A stretch of 64,000 nucleotides of DNA from Allorhizobium borbori. Lineage in GTDB: Bacteria; Pseudomonadota; Alphaproteobacteria; Rhizobiales; Rhizobiaceae. Every line of letters starts with the position of its first letter. Within the stretch, counting starts at the first letter, position 1. The position numbers and the translations under genes are program-made. The notes beneath the pieces are model-generated. The model searched no databases, had not been told where the DNA came from, and was given only the letters and a program-made list of their open reading frames with translations. Shown piece after piece: positions 1 to 7,636 of the stretch. Where the stretch lies: positions 1-64,000 of the forward strand of contig NZ_JACIDU010000007.1 of NCBI RefSeq assembly GCF_014196535.1, written 5' to 3'.

Positions 1-183
1 CGAGCGCACGTCTTTCGGACCGGTTGGCAGGTCCTTCACCGCCGTGCGCCGCTTCCACTTAGCTACTGTCTTCTGGTTAATCCCATAGCGCTTCGCCAGA
101 ACCCTCAGGCTCTCTTGACTATGTTGTATCGCTCGACGGACTGCCTCTGTCGTGCGGGCGCTCCCGTGTAGAATTTGACCCAT
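1..183 (-). CDS. IS481-family transposase, N-terminal fragment (runs off the window)
   Basis: The first 61 codons of a transposase that would cut and join the ends of the insertion sequence. The translation starts MGQILHGSARTTEAVRRAIQ and carries a helix-turn-helix region (about residues 12-42, with LAKRYGIN and TVAKWKRR) typical of the N-terminus of IS481-type transposases, followed by the characteristic DLPTGPKD stretch. The DDE catalytic core would lie beyond position 1 and is not visible. The frame is open over the whole visible part, so the copy may be intact. The family call comes from memory of similar rhizobial proteins. Confidence 0.8.
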   Translation of the reverse strand, partial: MGQILHGSARTTEAVRRAIQHSQESLRVLAKRYGINQKTVAKWKRRTAVKDLPTGPKDVRS

Positions 184-239
184 AGCGCATCCCTCCATTC
201 ATGGCTGAATAATGCACCATCAAATGCCGGGACTAAACA
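1..239 (-). mobile_element. 5' end of an IS481-family insertion sequence (truncated by window edge)
   Basis: The terminal region of an insertion sequence, seen from its transposase 5' end. Reading on the minus strand it begins TGTTTAGTCCCGG at about position 239, runs 56 bases of untranslated DNA, then enters a transposase gene. The bases next to the tip, CCTAGC at 240-245, fit the NCTAGN target known for IS481 elements. The rest of the element and its other end lie outside the window, so I cannot confirm the terminal repeats or the target duplication. Confidence 0.75.
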
Positions 240-457
240 CCTAGCAGGGGAATGCCCCTGGGTGCGTCAAGCAGCGTCACGCGCAAGGCTGAGGTCCATA
301 CGAAAGCCATGGCGGTGAGGCAAAGGCCGACGGCGATAGCCAGGCTGAGGCCGTATTTCCGGTAAAGCCGCAGTGTTTCCGGTGCGACGAGGACCACGGC
401 TCCAAGGAGCGGCAGGCCGAAATGGAGAAGCTGGGCGGCAGTGTGCCCGGTGTCCAT
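233..457 (-). pseudogene. Small membrane protein gene, 3' end cut off by the insertion sequence
   Basis: A 74-codon reading frame with a clear ribosome binding site (GGAAGG about 8 bases before the ATG at 455-457). It encodes two hydrophobic stretches, about residues 10-28 and 37-60, so it is probably an inner-membrane protein. Its last codons and TAG stop lie inside the tip of the insertion sequence: the native frame is lost after CTAG at 241-244. The original C-terminus must have continued on the other side of the element, outside the window. I do not recognise the family; the remaining product may or may not be functional. Confidence 0.55.
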
Positions 458-496
458 ACAATCGCCTTCCTTCTAACCCTGACGGTTCCCTTGAGC

Positions 497-1090
497 TCAG
501 TCTGACGTGGGAGCGCCTTTTCGTCGTTTCAACCATGCTTTACGCGTTATCGCGTAGAAGACGTGACGTTTCAGGTGCGGGTGTGTGTCGGGCACGCGGG
601 GATGGTCGAAATCCATGGCCGGCATGCGTGTGAGGCCAAGGCGTTCCATGACCGCCGTCGAGCGGCGATTTGCCGGAACGGCGAAGGAAACGACGGCGTC
701 GAGCTTCTTCACATCGAAGGCGTAATCCAGAAGGGTGCGGGCTGCTTCGGTCACATAGCCCTTGCCCCAGAAGCGGACGGCCAGCCGCCAGCCGATTTCG
801 ATGGTTTCTTCCGGAAAAAGGCCGGGCATGGCGGCGGGCATCAGCGCGCAGAAGCCGATGGGCTCGTCGGTATCCTTTAGCGCCAGTGCATAGGCGCCAT
901 AACCGGTGGTAGCGATCTCGCTTGCCACCTTGCCCATGAAGGCATCGGCCTCTTCTACGGAGCGCCGATGCGGGAAGAATTCCATCACCTTCGGATCGCT
1001 GTTGATTTCGTAAAACAGCGGCCTATCGCTTTCCTGCCAGTTTCGAACCCGCAGACGCTCGGTCTCCAGGATGTCACCGGTGTTGCTCAT
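497..1090 (-). CDS. GNAT-family N-acetyltransferase (RimJ/RimL-like)
   Basis: A 197-residue GCN5-related acetyltransferase of the RimJ/RimL type, which uses acetyl-CoA to acetylate an amino group of a protein or small molecule. It opens with the family-typical ETERLRVRNWQESD, and has the EIGWRLAVRFWGKGYVTEA segment (about residues 97-115) that binds acetyl-CoA pyrophosphate, then an N-R-R-S motif and VMERLG near the end of the domain. Its ATG overlaps the TGA of serB (ATGA), so the two are probably translated from one message. The substrate cannot be read from the sequence. Confidence 0.85.
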   Translation of the reverse strand: MSNTGDILETERLRVRNWQESDRPLFYEINSDPKVMEFFPHRRSVEEADAFMGKVASEIATTGYGAYALALKDTDEPIGFCALMPAAMPGLFPEETIEIGWRLAVRFWGKGYVTEAARTLLDYAFDVKKLDAVVSFAVPANRRSTAVMERLGLTRMPAMDFDHPRVPDTHPHLKRHVFYAITRKAWLKRRKGAPTSD

Positions 1091-1977
1091 GCCGTCGCGA
1101 AATCGGACTTGCGGTAGCCCTGGATGTAAAGGAGTGCGGTGAGGTCGCCGTGATCGACGCGGATCTTCGCCTGGGCGGCGACAGAGGGCTTGGCATGCAG
1201 CGCCACACCGGAGCCGGCCAGATGCAGCATGCCGAGGTCGTTGGCGCCGTCGCCCACCGCAATCGCTTCGTCCGGAGAAATGCCGAGGGTGGCTGCAATA
1301 TCGTTCAGCGCATCGACCTTGGCTTCGCGCCCCAGAATGGGGTCGGCGACGATGCCGGCCAGCTTGCCGTCATCCTCGATCAACAGATTGGCGCGGTTTT
1401 CATGGAAGCCGAGGATTTCCGCCACGCGGCTGGTGAAGGCGGTGAAGCCGCCGGAGACCAGTGCGGTGTAATGACCCTTCGCCTTCATGGTAGCGATGAG
1501 TTCGCGGCCGCCCGGCGTCAGTGTGATGCGCTTTTCGATAACCTCGCCGATGACGGAGACCGGCAGCCCCTTTAGAAGGGCGACGCGCTCGCGCAGCGCC
1601 GGTTCAAAGGCGATTTCACCGTTCATGGCCCGGGCGGTGATTTCCGACACCTTTTCCTTGAGACCGGCTTCGGCGGCCAGTTCATCGATGCATTCCTGCT
1701 CGATCATGGTCGAATCCATATCGGCGATCAGGAGCTTCTTGCGGCGGGTTTCCGCCTGCTGGATGACGAGGTCGACAGGGTCGGTGCCGATCAGCGCCCG
1801 GATGGCGGCCTCGGCCTTGTCCGGATCAATGAAATCGGGCAGGGGAATATCGCAGGCCACACCATTGGCCAGCCAGTAAAGCGATTTCGAACCGGCGGTC
1901 TCCGCAGCCTTCTCACCGAATGCCGGCGTAAGAACGGGATTTGACGGATTGGCGATCAGCGTGGCAACTAGGCCCAT
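1087..1977 (-). CDS. serB: Phosphoserine phosphatase
   Basis: Hydrolyses phosphoserine to serine, the last step of serine synthesis from 3-phosphoglycerate, in the cytoplasm. The 296-residue product is a HAD-superfamily enzyme: DMDSTM at residues 86-91 gives the nucleophile and acid/base aspartates, followed by EQECIDELA and, near the C-terminus, [11 protein letters not shown] for magnesium binding. I chose the ATG at 1975-1977 ([18 protein letters not shown]) because that is how relatives begin; a longer frame reaches 2103 but the extra residues look like antisense of miaA. The start codon overlaps that of divergent miaA. The stop overlaps the GNAT start. Confidence 0.93.
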   Translation of the reverse strand: MGLVATLIANPSNPVLTPAFGEKAAETAGSKSLYWLANGVACDIPLPDFIDPDKAEAAIRALIGTDPVDLVIQQAETRRKKLLIADMDSTMIEQECIDELAAEAGLKEKVSEITARAMNGEIAFEPALRERVALLKGLPVSVIGEVIEKRITLTPGGRELIATMKAKGHYTALVSGGFTAFTSRVAEILGFHENRANLLIEDDGKLAGIVADPILGREAKVDALNDIAATLGISPDEAIAVGDGANDLGMLHLAGSGVALHAKPSVAAQAKIRVDHGDLTALLYIQGYRKSDFATA

Positions 1978-2878
1978 GACGATAAACCTTGACGACGATT
2001 TGGATGCCGTTCTGATAACCGGGCCGACGGCCAGCGGCAAGTCCGCTTTGGCGCTTGATCTGGCCTGTCGGTATAATGGCACGGTCATCAATGCAGACAG
2101 CATGCAGGTCTACGATACATTGCGGGTGTTGACGGCCCGCCCCCCCGTGGAGGAAGAGGCCGCCGCACCGCACCGGCTTTACGGCCATGTATCCGCCAGC
2201 CGTTCCTATTCCACAGGTGAATGGTTGCGTGATGTGGAGACGTTGCTGCGCGCATTGAAAGCCGAAGGCCGGTTGCCGGTCTTTGTCGGCGGCACCGGAC
2301 TTTACTTCAGGGCGTTGACCGGCGGACTTTCGGACATGCCGGAGATCGATCAGGACATTCGCTGCCGGGTGCGGCTTCGCCTGAAGGAAGAAGGGCCGGA
2401 GGCTCTTCATGCCGAACTTGGCGCCCGCGACGCAGAAACGGCAGCGGTGCTTCAGCCGGCGGACGGTCAGCGTATCGTGCGGGCGCTGGAGGTGCTGGAG
2501 GCAACGGGTCGTTCGATCCGTACCTTTCAGGGCAAGGCCGGGCCGATGCTGGTCGATCCGGCGCGGGCGGCGAAATTCGTGGTTCTTCCGGAGCGAGAGG
2601 TGCTGCACGAGCGGATCAACCGGCGCTTCGGCCTGATGCTCGATCAGGGCGCGCAAGACGAGGTGCAGGCGCTTCTGGCGCTGAAGCTCGCTGACGATCT
2701 GCCGGTGATGAAGGCCATTGGCGTGCGAGACATTGCCGCCCTCATCGATGGCACGATGAGCCGCGCCGAGGTCGAGGAGCGCGGCGCGGCCGCTACTCGG
2801 CAATACGCCAAGCGGCAGATGACCTGGTTCCGCAACCAGATGGACGAGAGCTGGCAGCGGATCGCGCCCCCGCCGTAA
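1976..2878 (+). CDS. miaA: tRNA dimethylallyltransferase
   Basis: Transfers a dimethylallyl group to A37 of tRNAs that read codons beginning with U, the first step of the ms2i6A modification. The 300-residue product has the P-loop GPTASGKS at residues 16-23, then [18 protein letters not shown] (substrate binding, DSMQ) and the GGTGLYF and [18 protein letters not shown] motifs (seen as [13 protein letters not shown]) of the family, with [14 protein letters not shown] near the C-terminus. I place the start at the ATG at 1976 ([16 protein letters not shown]) by comparison with relatives; another in-frame ATG lies at 1949. It is divergent from serB. Confidence 0.93.
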   Translation: MTINLDDDLDAVLITGPTASGKSALALDLACRYNGTVINADSMQVYDTLRVLTARPPVEEEAAAPHRLYGHVSASRSYSTGEWLRDVETLLRALKAEGRLPVFVGGTGLYFRALTGGLSDMPEIDQDIRCRVRLRLKEEGPEALHAELGARDAETAAVLQPADGQRIVRALEVLEATGRSIRTFQGKAGPMLVDPARAAKFVVLPEREVLHERINRRFGLMLDQGAQDEVQALLALKLADDLPVMKAIGVRDIAALIDGTMSRAEVEERGAAATRQYAKRQMTWFRNQMDESWQRIAPPP

Positions 2879-2883
2879 ACCCG

Positions 2884-4884
2884 TCAGTCGGGATCGCGCA
2901 GGCTGCTGAGCGGCTTCTTGAGAATGCTTTCGCGCAGCGAGGGGCGTGGTGCATCCCTGCGCAGCGACGACGCGCCGCCCATCGAGGGATCGAGTGGCGG
3001 TGACGCGCGATAGAGCGATGACGGGGGCGTCTTGAAATCATCACGCGGGGCAACCGGCTCGCGGCGTAGTTCATCCTGCCAGGCAGTCACATCGCGTTCG
3101 CTGTTGGCGCTGAAGATATCGCCTTCGCTTCGGGTATCGGCGGCACCCTGTTCGCGTTCGCTCATATATTGGGAATAGGAGGCCTGGAAGGCGCTGATAT
3201 CCGGGCCGGACGATACGCCGCGCATGCGACCGACGATCCGGCGCAGATCGACCTGATCGGACATTTCCTCGATGTCGCGATGGACGGCGCTGTTGGCCTT
3301 GGGCAGATTGTCTTCCTTCACGCGCTCGAAGCGCATGCGCATGGGAATGGCGATGGCCTCCCCGAAGGCGATGGCTTCACCGTTGCCGATGGAGGAGAGG
3401 AAGTTCGTGGTCGAGATGGAGGAGTTCGGGATGGCCGAACGGATGATGTCCTTGTCGAGATCGTTGGCCAGCCGCATGGCAAACAGCGTCGAACACTGGG
3501 AAAGAATCGTCTGGTCCAGTTCGTTCGGGCGCTGGGTGATGACACCGAGCGACACGCCGTATTTGCGGCCTTCCTTGGCAATGCGGGCAATGGCCTGACG
3601 CGTGGGGAAGAAGCCGAGATTGGGATCGGCGGGCACATAGCGGTGCGCTTCCTCGCACACAACCAGCATGTGGATTGCGCCATTCGACCAGAGCGCCAGT
3701 TCAAACGCCATGCGGCACAGAACGGAAGCCACCGAGTTCACGACTTCGGAGGGAATGCCGGCGAGCTGGAAGGTGGAGATCGGGCGGTCATCGCCGGGAA
3801 TACGGAAGATCTGCGCGATGGTCTCCATGATCGTGTCGCTGATCGTGTTGTTGGAGAACATGAAGTGGTAGCGCGGATCGTTGATCGCGGAGATGATGCG
3901 CATCTTCAGCGAACGCAGGAACGGCTTTTCGCTGCGGCCTTCGAGGCGGCCAATGCGATCATCGATCAACGCCAGCAGGTCCGCCATGCGATATGGTACC
4001 GGCGTATCGGCGGAGATGGTCGCGGTCTTTTCGCTCTGGCGGCGCATGAGTGCGGAATCGCCGCCCCGGAAAGCCTTCTTGGCCTCGGGCAGCAGATCGC
4101 GCAGGAAGTCGAGTTCTTCCGGCACGGCCGGCCGGCCACGGAACAGAACTTCGGCGAATTCCTCAAGCCGCATCAGCCAGAAGGGCAGGTCGAGATTGTC
4201 CGTGTCGATGACGACGGAATGGTTGGGAAAGGCGGCAGCAAATTCATTGTGCGGATCAAGAATGAGGACACGCAGCTTGGGGTCGGACTGGATGGCCTTG
4301 TGCAGCAGAAGCGAGACGGCGGTGGACTTGCCGACACCTGTGGAGCCAACAATGGCGAAGTGTTTGGATAGCATCGAGGGGATATGAATGGTCGCCTCGA
4401 TGGATTCGTCCTGCGACAGGCGACCCACGCAACAGTTTTCGCGTTTGTTGGCGTCGTAGATGCAGCGCAGATCGGCCGCGCGAATGCGATGGGCGACAGC
4501 ACCGAGATAGGGATAGCGCGAAATGCCGGTCGAGAAGGTGGACTGCCCATCCGGACCCGGACGGATCTCGCCCAGAATTTCGACTTCGATCTCGAAGGGA
4601 ATGTCGACGGCTTCCTCCCATCCGCCCTGTTGGGTGCGCATGGAATAGGCCAGCGCCACGACGCGGTTGTCGCCAACGGAAATGGAAATCAAACGACCGA
4701 CGGACCAGAGTTCGGTCAGATCCGTGCCGCCCTTTTCCGCAATGGCGGCGATCGTTGCCCGCGCGCCGTTGCATGAGACGATGCGCCCCAGAAGCCGATT
4801 GCCCGGTCGGTCAACACGGCGCTCTGAGTCGTCGTTAGGTGCGGGCATATCGTAGCCGTCTCCGAACAATTGAATGCTCCTCAT
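2884..4884 (-). CDS. HerA-like ATPase (HAS-barrel plus DUF87)
   Basis: A large ATPase of the HerA/FtsK superfamily, which in archaea and some bacteria forms hexameric DNA pumps. The N-terminal 150 residues fit a HAS-barrel (NRLLGRIVSCNGARATI), followed by the DUF87 core with Walker A GSTGVGKST, Walker B-like LVVCEEAHR and an ITQRPNELDQTILSQC segment. The C-terminal ~120 residues are polar and look disordered (SLRDPD end). No nuclease partner (NurA, SIR2, DUF4297) lies beside it, so I see no defence context; similar stand-alone genes occur in rhizobia. The start is uncertain: ATGs at 4884/4887 lack a good ribosome site, and an ATG a little downstream (MPAPND) has GGAG before it. Confidence 0.8.
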   Translation of the reverse strand: MRSIQLFGDGYDMPAPNDDSERRVDRPGNRLLGRIVSCNGARATIAAIAEKGGTDLTELWSVGRLISISVGDNRVVALAYSMRTQQGGWEEAVDIPFEIEVEILGEIRPGPDGQSTFSTGISRYPYLGAVAHRIRAADLRCIYDANKRENCCVGRLSQDESIEATIHIPSMLSKHFAIVGSTGVGKSTAVSLLLHKAIQSDPKLRVLILDPHNEFAAAFPNHSVVIDTDNLDLPFWLMRLEEFAEVLFRGRPAVPEELDFLRDLLPEAKKAFRGGDSALMRRQSEKTATISADTPVPYRMADLLALIDDRIGRLEGRSEKPFLRSLKMRIISAINDPRYHFMFSNNTISDTIMETIAQIFRIPGDDRPISTFQLAGIPSEVVNSVASVLCRMAFELALWSNGAIHMLVVCEEAHRYVPADPNLGFFPTRQAIARIAKEGRKYGVSLGVITQRPNELDQTILSQCSTLFAMRLANDLDKDIIRSAIPNSSISTTNFLSSIGNGEAIAFGEAIAIPMRMRFERVKEDNLPKANSAVHRDIEEMSDQVDLRRIVGRMRGVSSGPDISAFQASYSQYMSEREQGAADTRSEGDIFSANSERDVTAWQDELRREPVAPRDDFKTPPSSLYRASPPLDPSMGGASSLRRDAPRPSLRESILKKPLSSLRDPD

Positions 4885-5041
4885 CATGAGAAATGCTGGG
4901 CGGGCTTCATGCAACCGTCCAAACCCAATGTTGCGAGATCATTACCCCGGCTCATTTAATAACTGGTGTAGCTATTGCGCGCTTGTGGCGAAAACGGTGG
5001 CAGATAATGCTTTGGTCGCCTGTTTTTCAGGCTGGCAGGCG

Positions 5042-5070
5042 TTGACGGAAGCGGTGTTTGCGTCTAACAA
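5042..5070 (+). promoter_or_regulatory. Candidate sigma70 promoter of the ilv leader
   Basis: TTGACG at 5042-5047 and TAACAA at 5065-5070 are separated by exactly 17 bases. The -35 matches well; the -10 is weak. If used, transcription would start at about 5076-5078, that is at or next to the ATG of the leader peptide, giving a leaderless message. This would explain why no ribosome binding site precedes the ATG. Confidence 0.5.
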
Positions 5071-5077
5071 AACACCC

Positions 5078-5134
5078 ATGAAAAATTTCGCAAACCTTAT
5101 CGTAGTGGGACGGCGCATGGGCAGGATGGTGTAA
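5078..5134 (+). CDS. ilv leader peptide (18 residues, branched-chain control codons)
   Basis: A short frame reading MKNFANLIVVGRRMGRMV. The run Leu-Ile-Val-Val (5096-5107) is what a ribosome-dependent attenuator for branched-chain amino acid genes needs: when charged Leu, Ile or Val tRNA is scarce the ribosome would stall there. The frame ends inside a hairpin loop and is followed by an intrinsic terminator just before ilvI. There is no Shine-Dalgarno sequence, but the candidate promoter would place the transcript start at the ATG, as described for the trpL leader of Sinorhizobium. A longer frame runs upstream from 4874 but has no sign of being coding. Confidence 0.7.
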   Translation: MKNFANLIVVGRRMGRMV

Positions 5135-5191
5135 CCATCCGGCGGTAGCCACCCATGCGCTAAACGAGGCTCCTCCAGGGGGCCTTTTTTT
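5113..5191 (+). promoter_or_regulatory. Attenuator RNA of ilvIH (pause hairpin, antiterminator, terminator)
   Basis: GCGCATGGG (5113-5121) is perfectly complementary to CCCATGCGC (5152-5160), and inside that hairpin GGATGG (5124-5129) pairs with CCATCC (5135-5140), with the leader stop codon in the loop. GGCGGTAGCC (5141-5150) is nearly complementary to GGCTCCTCC (5168-5176), the left arm of the terminator, and could act as antiterminator. The terminator stem is AGGCTCC (5167-5173) with GGGGCCT (5179-5185) and a run of seven T. Expected behaviour: stalling at the control codons favours the antiterminator and lets ilvIH be transcribed. Confidence 0.7.
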
Positions 5192-5235
5192 ATGCCCGCA
5201 ACGATCCCAAACTTCGAGAAGAAACGGACAAAGGC

Positions 5236-7014
5236 ATGACAGCGACAGAGAACCAGATGACGGGCGCGGAAATCGTCCTGCAGGCGCTGAAGGACAACGG
5301 CGTCGAACATATCTTCGGCTATCCGGGCGGCGCCGTGCTGCCGATCTATGACGAGATCTTCCAGCAGGAAGAAATCCAGCACATTCTCGTTCGCCACGAA
5401 CAGGGCGCGGGTCATGCGGCGGAAGGTTATGCCCGCTCCACCGGCAAGGTTGGGGTGTTGCTGGTCACGTCTGGTCCGGGTGCGACGAATGCCGTCACCC
5501 CGTTGCAGGATGCGCTGATGGATTCGATCCCGCTCGTCTGCATTTCCGGCCAGGTTCCCACGACGCTGATCGGTTCCGACGCCTTCCAGGAATGCGATAC
5601 GGTCGGCATCACGCGCCCCTGCACCAAGCACAACTGGCTGGTCAAGGACGTCAACGATCTCGCCCGCATCATTCATGAGGCATTCCGCATTGCCCAGTCC
5701 GGTCGTCCGGGTCCGGTCGTCGTCGATATTCCGAAGGACGTCCAGTTCGCCAAGGGCACCTATGTTCCGCCGGAAAAGCACAAGATCCAGACCAGCTACC
5801 AGCCGAAGACGGAAGGCAACCCGCACGCCATTGCCGCCGCCGTCGAGCTGATGGCGAATGCCCGTCGCCCGATCCTCTATACCGGCGGTGGCGTCGTCAA
5901 CTCCGGCCCTGAGGCCACCAGGCTGCTGCGCGAACTCGCCGCGCTGACCGGATTTCCGGTGACCTCGACGCTGATGGGGCTCGGTTGCTATCCGGCATCG
6001 GGCGAGGCATGGCTCGGAATGCTGGGCATGCATGGCACCTATGAAGCCAACATGGCGATGCACGATTGCGACGTCATGGTTTGCATCGGCGCGCGTTTCG
6101 ATGACCGTATCACCGGCCGCCTCGACGCCTTCTCACCGAATTCCAAGAAGATCCACATCGATATCGATCCGTCTTCGGTTAACAAGACCGTTCGCGTCGA
6201 TGTTCCGGTGATCGGCGACATCACCAAGGTGCTGGCCGAAATGGTCAGCCAGTGGAAGGGGCTCGTGACGACGCCGGACAAGGCCCGCCTTGCCGAATGG
6301 TGGCAGGGGATCGCCCGCTGGCGTGCGCGCAATTCGCTGGCCTACACCCCCAGCAACGATGTCATCATGCCGCAATATGCCATCCAGAGGCTCTATGAGG
6401 CCTCCAAGGGCAAGGACACCTACATCACCACCGAAGTCGGTCAGCACCAGATGTGGGCGGCCCAGTATTTCGGTTTCGAGGCGCCGAACCGCTGGATGAC
6501 TTCGGGCGGTCTCGGCACGATGGGTTACGGTTTCCCGGCGGCTATCGGCGTGCAGATCGCGCATCCGGATGCGCTGGTCATCGATATCGCCGGTGATGCT
6601 TCGATCCAGATGTGCATTCAGGAAATGTCCTGCGCGGTGCAGTACAATGCACCGGTCAAGATCTTCATCCTGAACAACCAGTACATGGGCATGGTGCGCC
6701 AGTGGCAGCAGCTTCTGCACGGCAATCGCCTGTCGAATTCCTACACGGAAGCGATGCCGGACTTCGTGAAGCTGGCGGAAGCCTATGGCGCCGTTGGCCT
6801 GCGCTGTGAAAAGCCGGAGGACCTGGACGGTGCGCTGGCAGAGATGATTGCCGTCAAGAAGCCGGTCATCTTCGATTGCCGCGTCGCCAATCTGGCCAAC
6901 TGCTTCCCGATGATTCCCTCGGGCCGCGCCCATAACGACATGCTGCTGCCCGACGAAGCAACCGACGAGGCAGTCGCTAACGCCATCGACGCCAAGGGCC
7001 GCCAGCTCGTTTAA
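5236..7014 (+). CDS. ilvI: Acetolactate synthase, large (catalytic) subunit
   Basis: Joins two pyruvates to acetolactate, or pyruvate and 2-oxobutyrate to acetohydroxybutyrate, the first common step of valine, leucine and isoleucine synthesis. The 592-residue protein has the full ThDP-enzyme layout: N-terminal PYR domain with GYPGGAVLPIYDE and the catalytic Glu in RHEQGAGHAAEGYAR, a central FAD domain, and a C-terminal PP domain with GDASIQM and NNQYMGMV (ThDP-Mg site). Length and motifs are normal. It is followed 22 bases later by the regulatory subunit and preceded by the leader-peptide attenuator. Called ilvB in some annotations. Confidence 0.96.
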   Translation: MTATENQMTGAEIVLQALKDNGVEHIFGYPGGAVLPIYDEIFQQEEIQHILVRHEQGAGHAAEGYARSTGKVGVLLVTSGPGATNAVTPLQDALMDSIPLVCISGQVPTTLIGSDAFQECDTVGITRPCTKHNWLVKDVNDLARIIHEAFRIAQSGRPGPVVVDIPKDVQFAKGTYVPPEKHKIQTSYQPKTEGNPHAIAAAVELMANARRPILYTGGGVVNSGPEATRLLRELAALTGFPVTSTLMGLGCYPASGEAWLGMLGMHGTYEANMAMHDCDVMVCIGARFDDRITGRLDAFSPNSKKIHIDIDPSSVNKTVRVDVPVIGDITKVLAEMVSQWKGLVTTPDKARLAEWWQGIARWRARNSLAYTPSNDVIMPQYAIQRLYEASKGKDTYITTEVGQHQMWAAQYFGFEAPNRWMTSGGLGTMGYGFPAAIGVQIAHPDALVIDIAGDASIQMCIQEMSCAVQYNAPVKIFILNNQYMGMVRQWQQLLHGNRLSNSYTEAMPDFVKLAEAYGAVGLRCEKPEDLDGALAEMIAVKKPVIFDCRVANLANCFPMIPSGRAHNDMLLPDEATDEAVANAIDAKGRQLV

Positions 7015-7036
7015 GCCGGAACGTGGAGAAACCATC

Positions 7037-7609
7037 ATGAACGCACAGCATCAGCCGACCGGCTCCGCCTACTTCATCGCCAAGGAGAAGCAGGCCATCG
7101 AATCCCGCACCCTATCGATTCTCGTCGATAACGAACCGGGCGTCCTTGCCCGTGTTATCGGCCTGTTCTCGGGACGCGGCTACAACATCGAAAGCCTGAC
7201 CGTTTCGGAGACGGAGCATGAAGCGCACCTATCGCGCATCACCATCGTCACGCGCGGCACCTCCACGGTGCTGGAGCAGATCAAGGCGCAACTCGAACGC
7301 ATCATTCCGGTTCACCGGGTGGTGGACCTGACGACCCGCGCCATCGAACTCGGTCAGGAGCGCCCCATCGAGCGTGAAGTGGCGCTGCTGAAGGTCGCCG
7401 GCACGGGTGAGGCCCGCTCGGAGACGCTTCGTCTGGCCGATTCCTTCGGCGCCAAGGTGGTGGATGCGACCGTGGAGCATTTCGTCTTCGAAATCACCGG
7501 TAAGTCTGCCAAGATCGACCAGTTCGTGGCGATCATGAGGCCGCTCGGCCTCATTGAAATCTGCCGGAGCGGTATCGCGGCCGTGAACCGCGGCCCGCAG
7601 GGCATGTAA
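7037..7609 (+). CDS. ilvH: Acetolactate synthase, small (regulatory) subunit
   Basis: The 190-residue partner of IlvI that activates it and gives valine feedback inhibition. An ACT domain occupies about residues 25-100 (RTLSILVDNEPGVLARVIGLFSGRGYNIESLTV), with the conserved N-E-P-G-V-L and G-R-G-Y-N-I-E-S motifs; the C-terminal domain has the typical FGAKVVDATVEHFVFEITG segment and ends near GIAAVNRGPQGM. It has a good ribosome site (GTGGAGAAACC) and forms an operon with ilvI. Confidence 0.96.
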   Translation: MNAQHQPTGSAYFIAKEKQAIESRTLSILVDNEPGVLARVIGLFSGRGYNIESLTVSETEHEAHLSRITIVTRGTSTVLEQIKAQLERIIPVHRVVDLTTRAIELGQERPIEREVALLKVAGTGEARSETLRLADSFGAKVVDATVEHFVFEITGKSAKIDQFVAIMRPLGLIEICRSGIAAVNRGPQGM

Positions 7610-7636
7610 GGTCCGAAGCCGGACAGACAAACGGGA

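Noticed and set aside
3169-4371. A 400-residue plus-strand frame opposite the HerA-like gene
   Set aside because: Antisense shadow of a gene with clear ATPase motifs; no recognisable protein features.
2884-4884. HerA-like ATPase as part of an anti-phage system
   Set aside because: Known HerA defence systems pair with a nuclease or SIR2/DUF4297 protein next door; here the neighbours are miaA and ilvI, so a defence role has no support.
4874-5134. An 86-residue frame ending in the ilv leader peptide
   Set aside because: The upstream part has no ribosome site, overlaps the start region of the HerA gene and the promoter; only the last 18 codons make biological sense.
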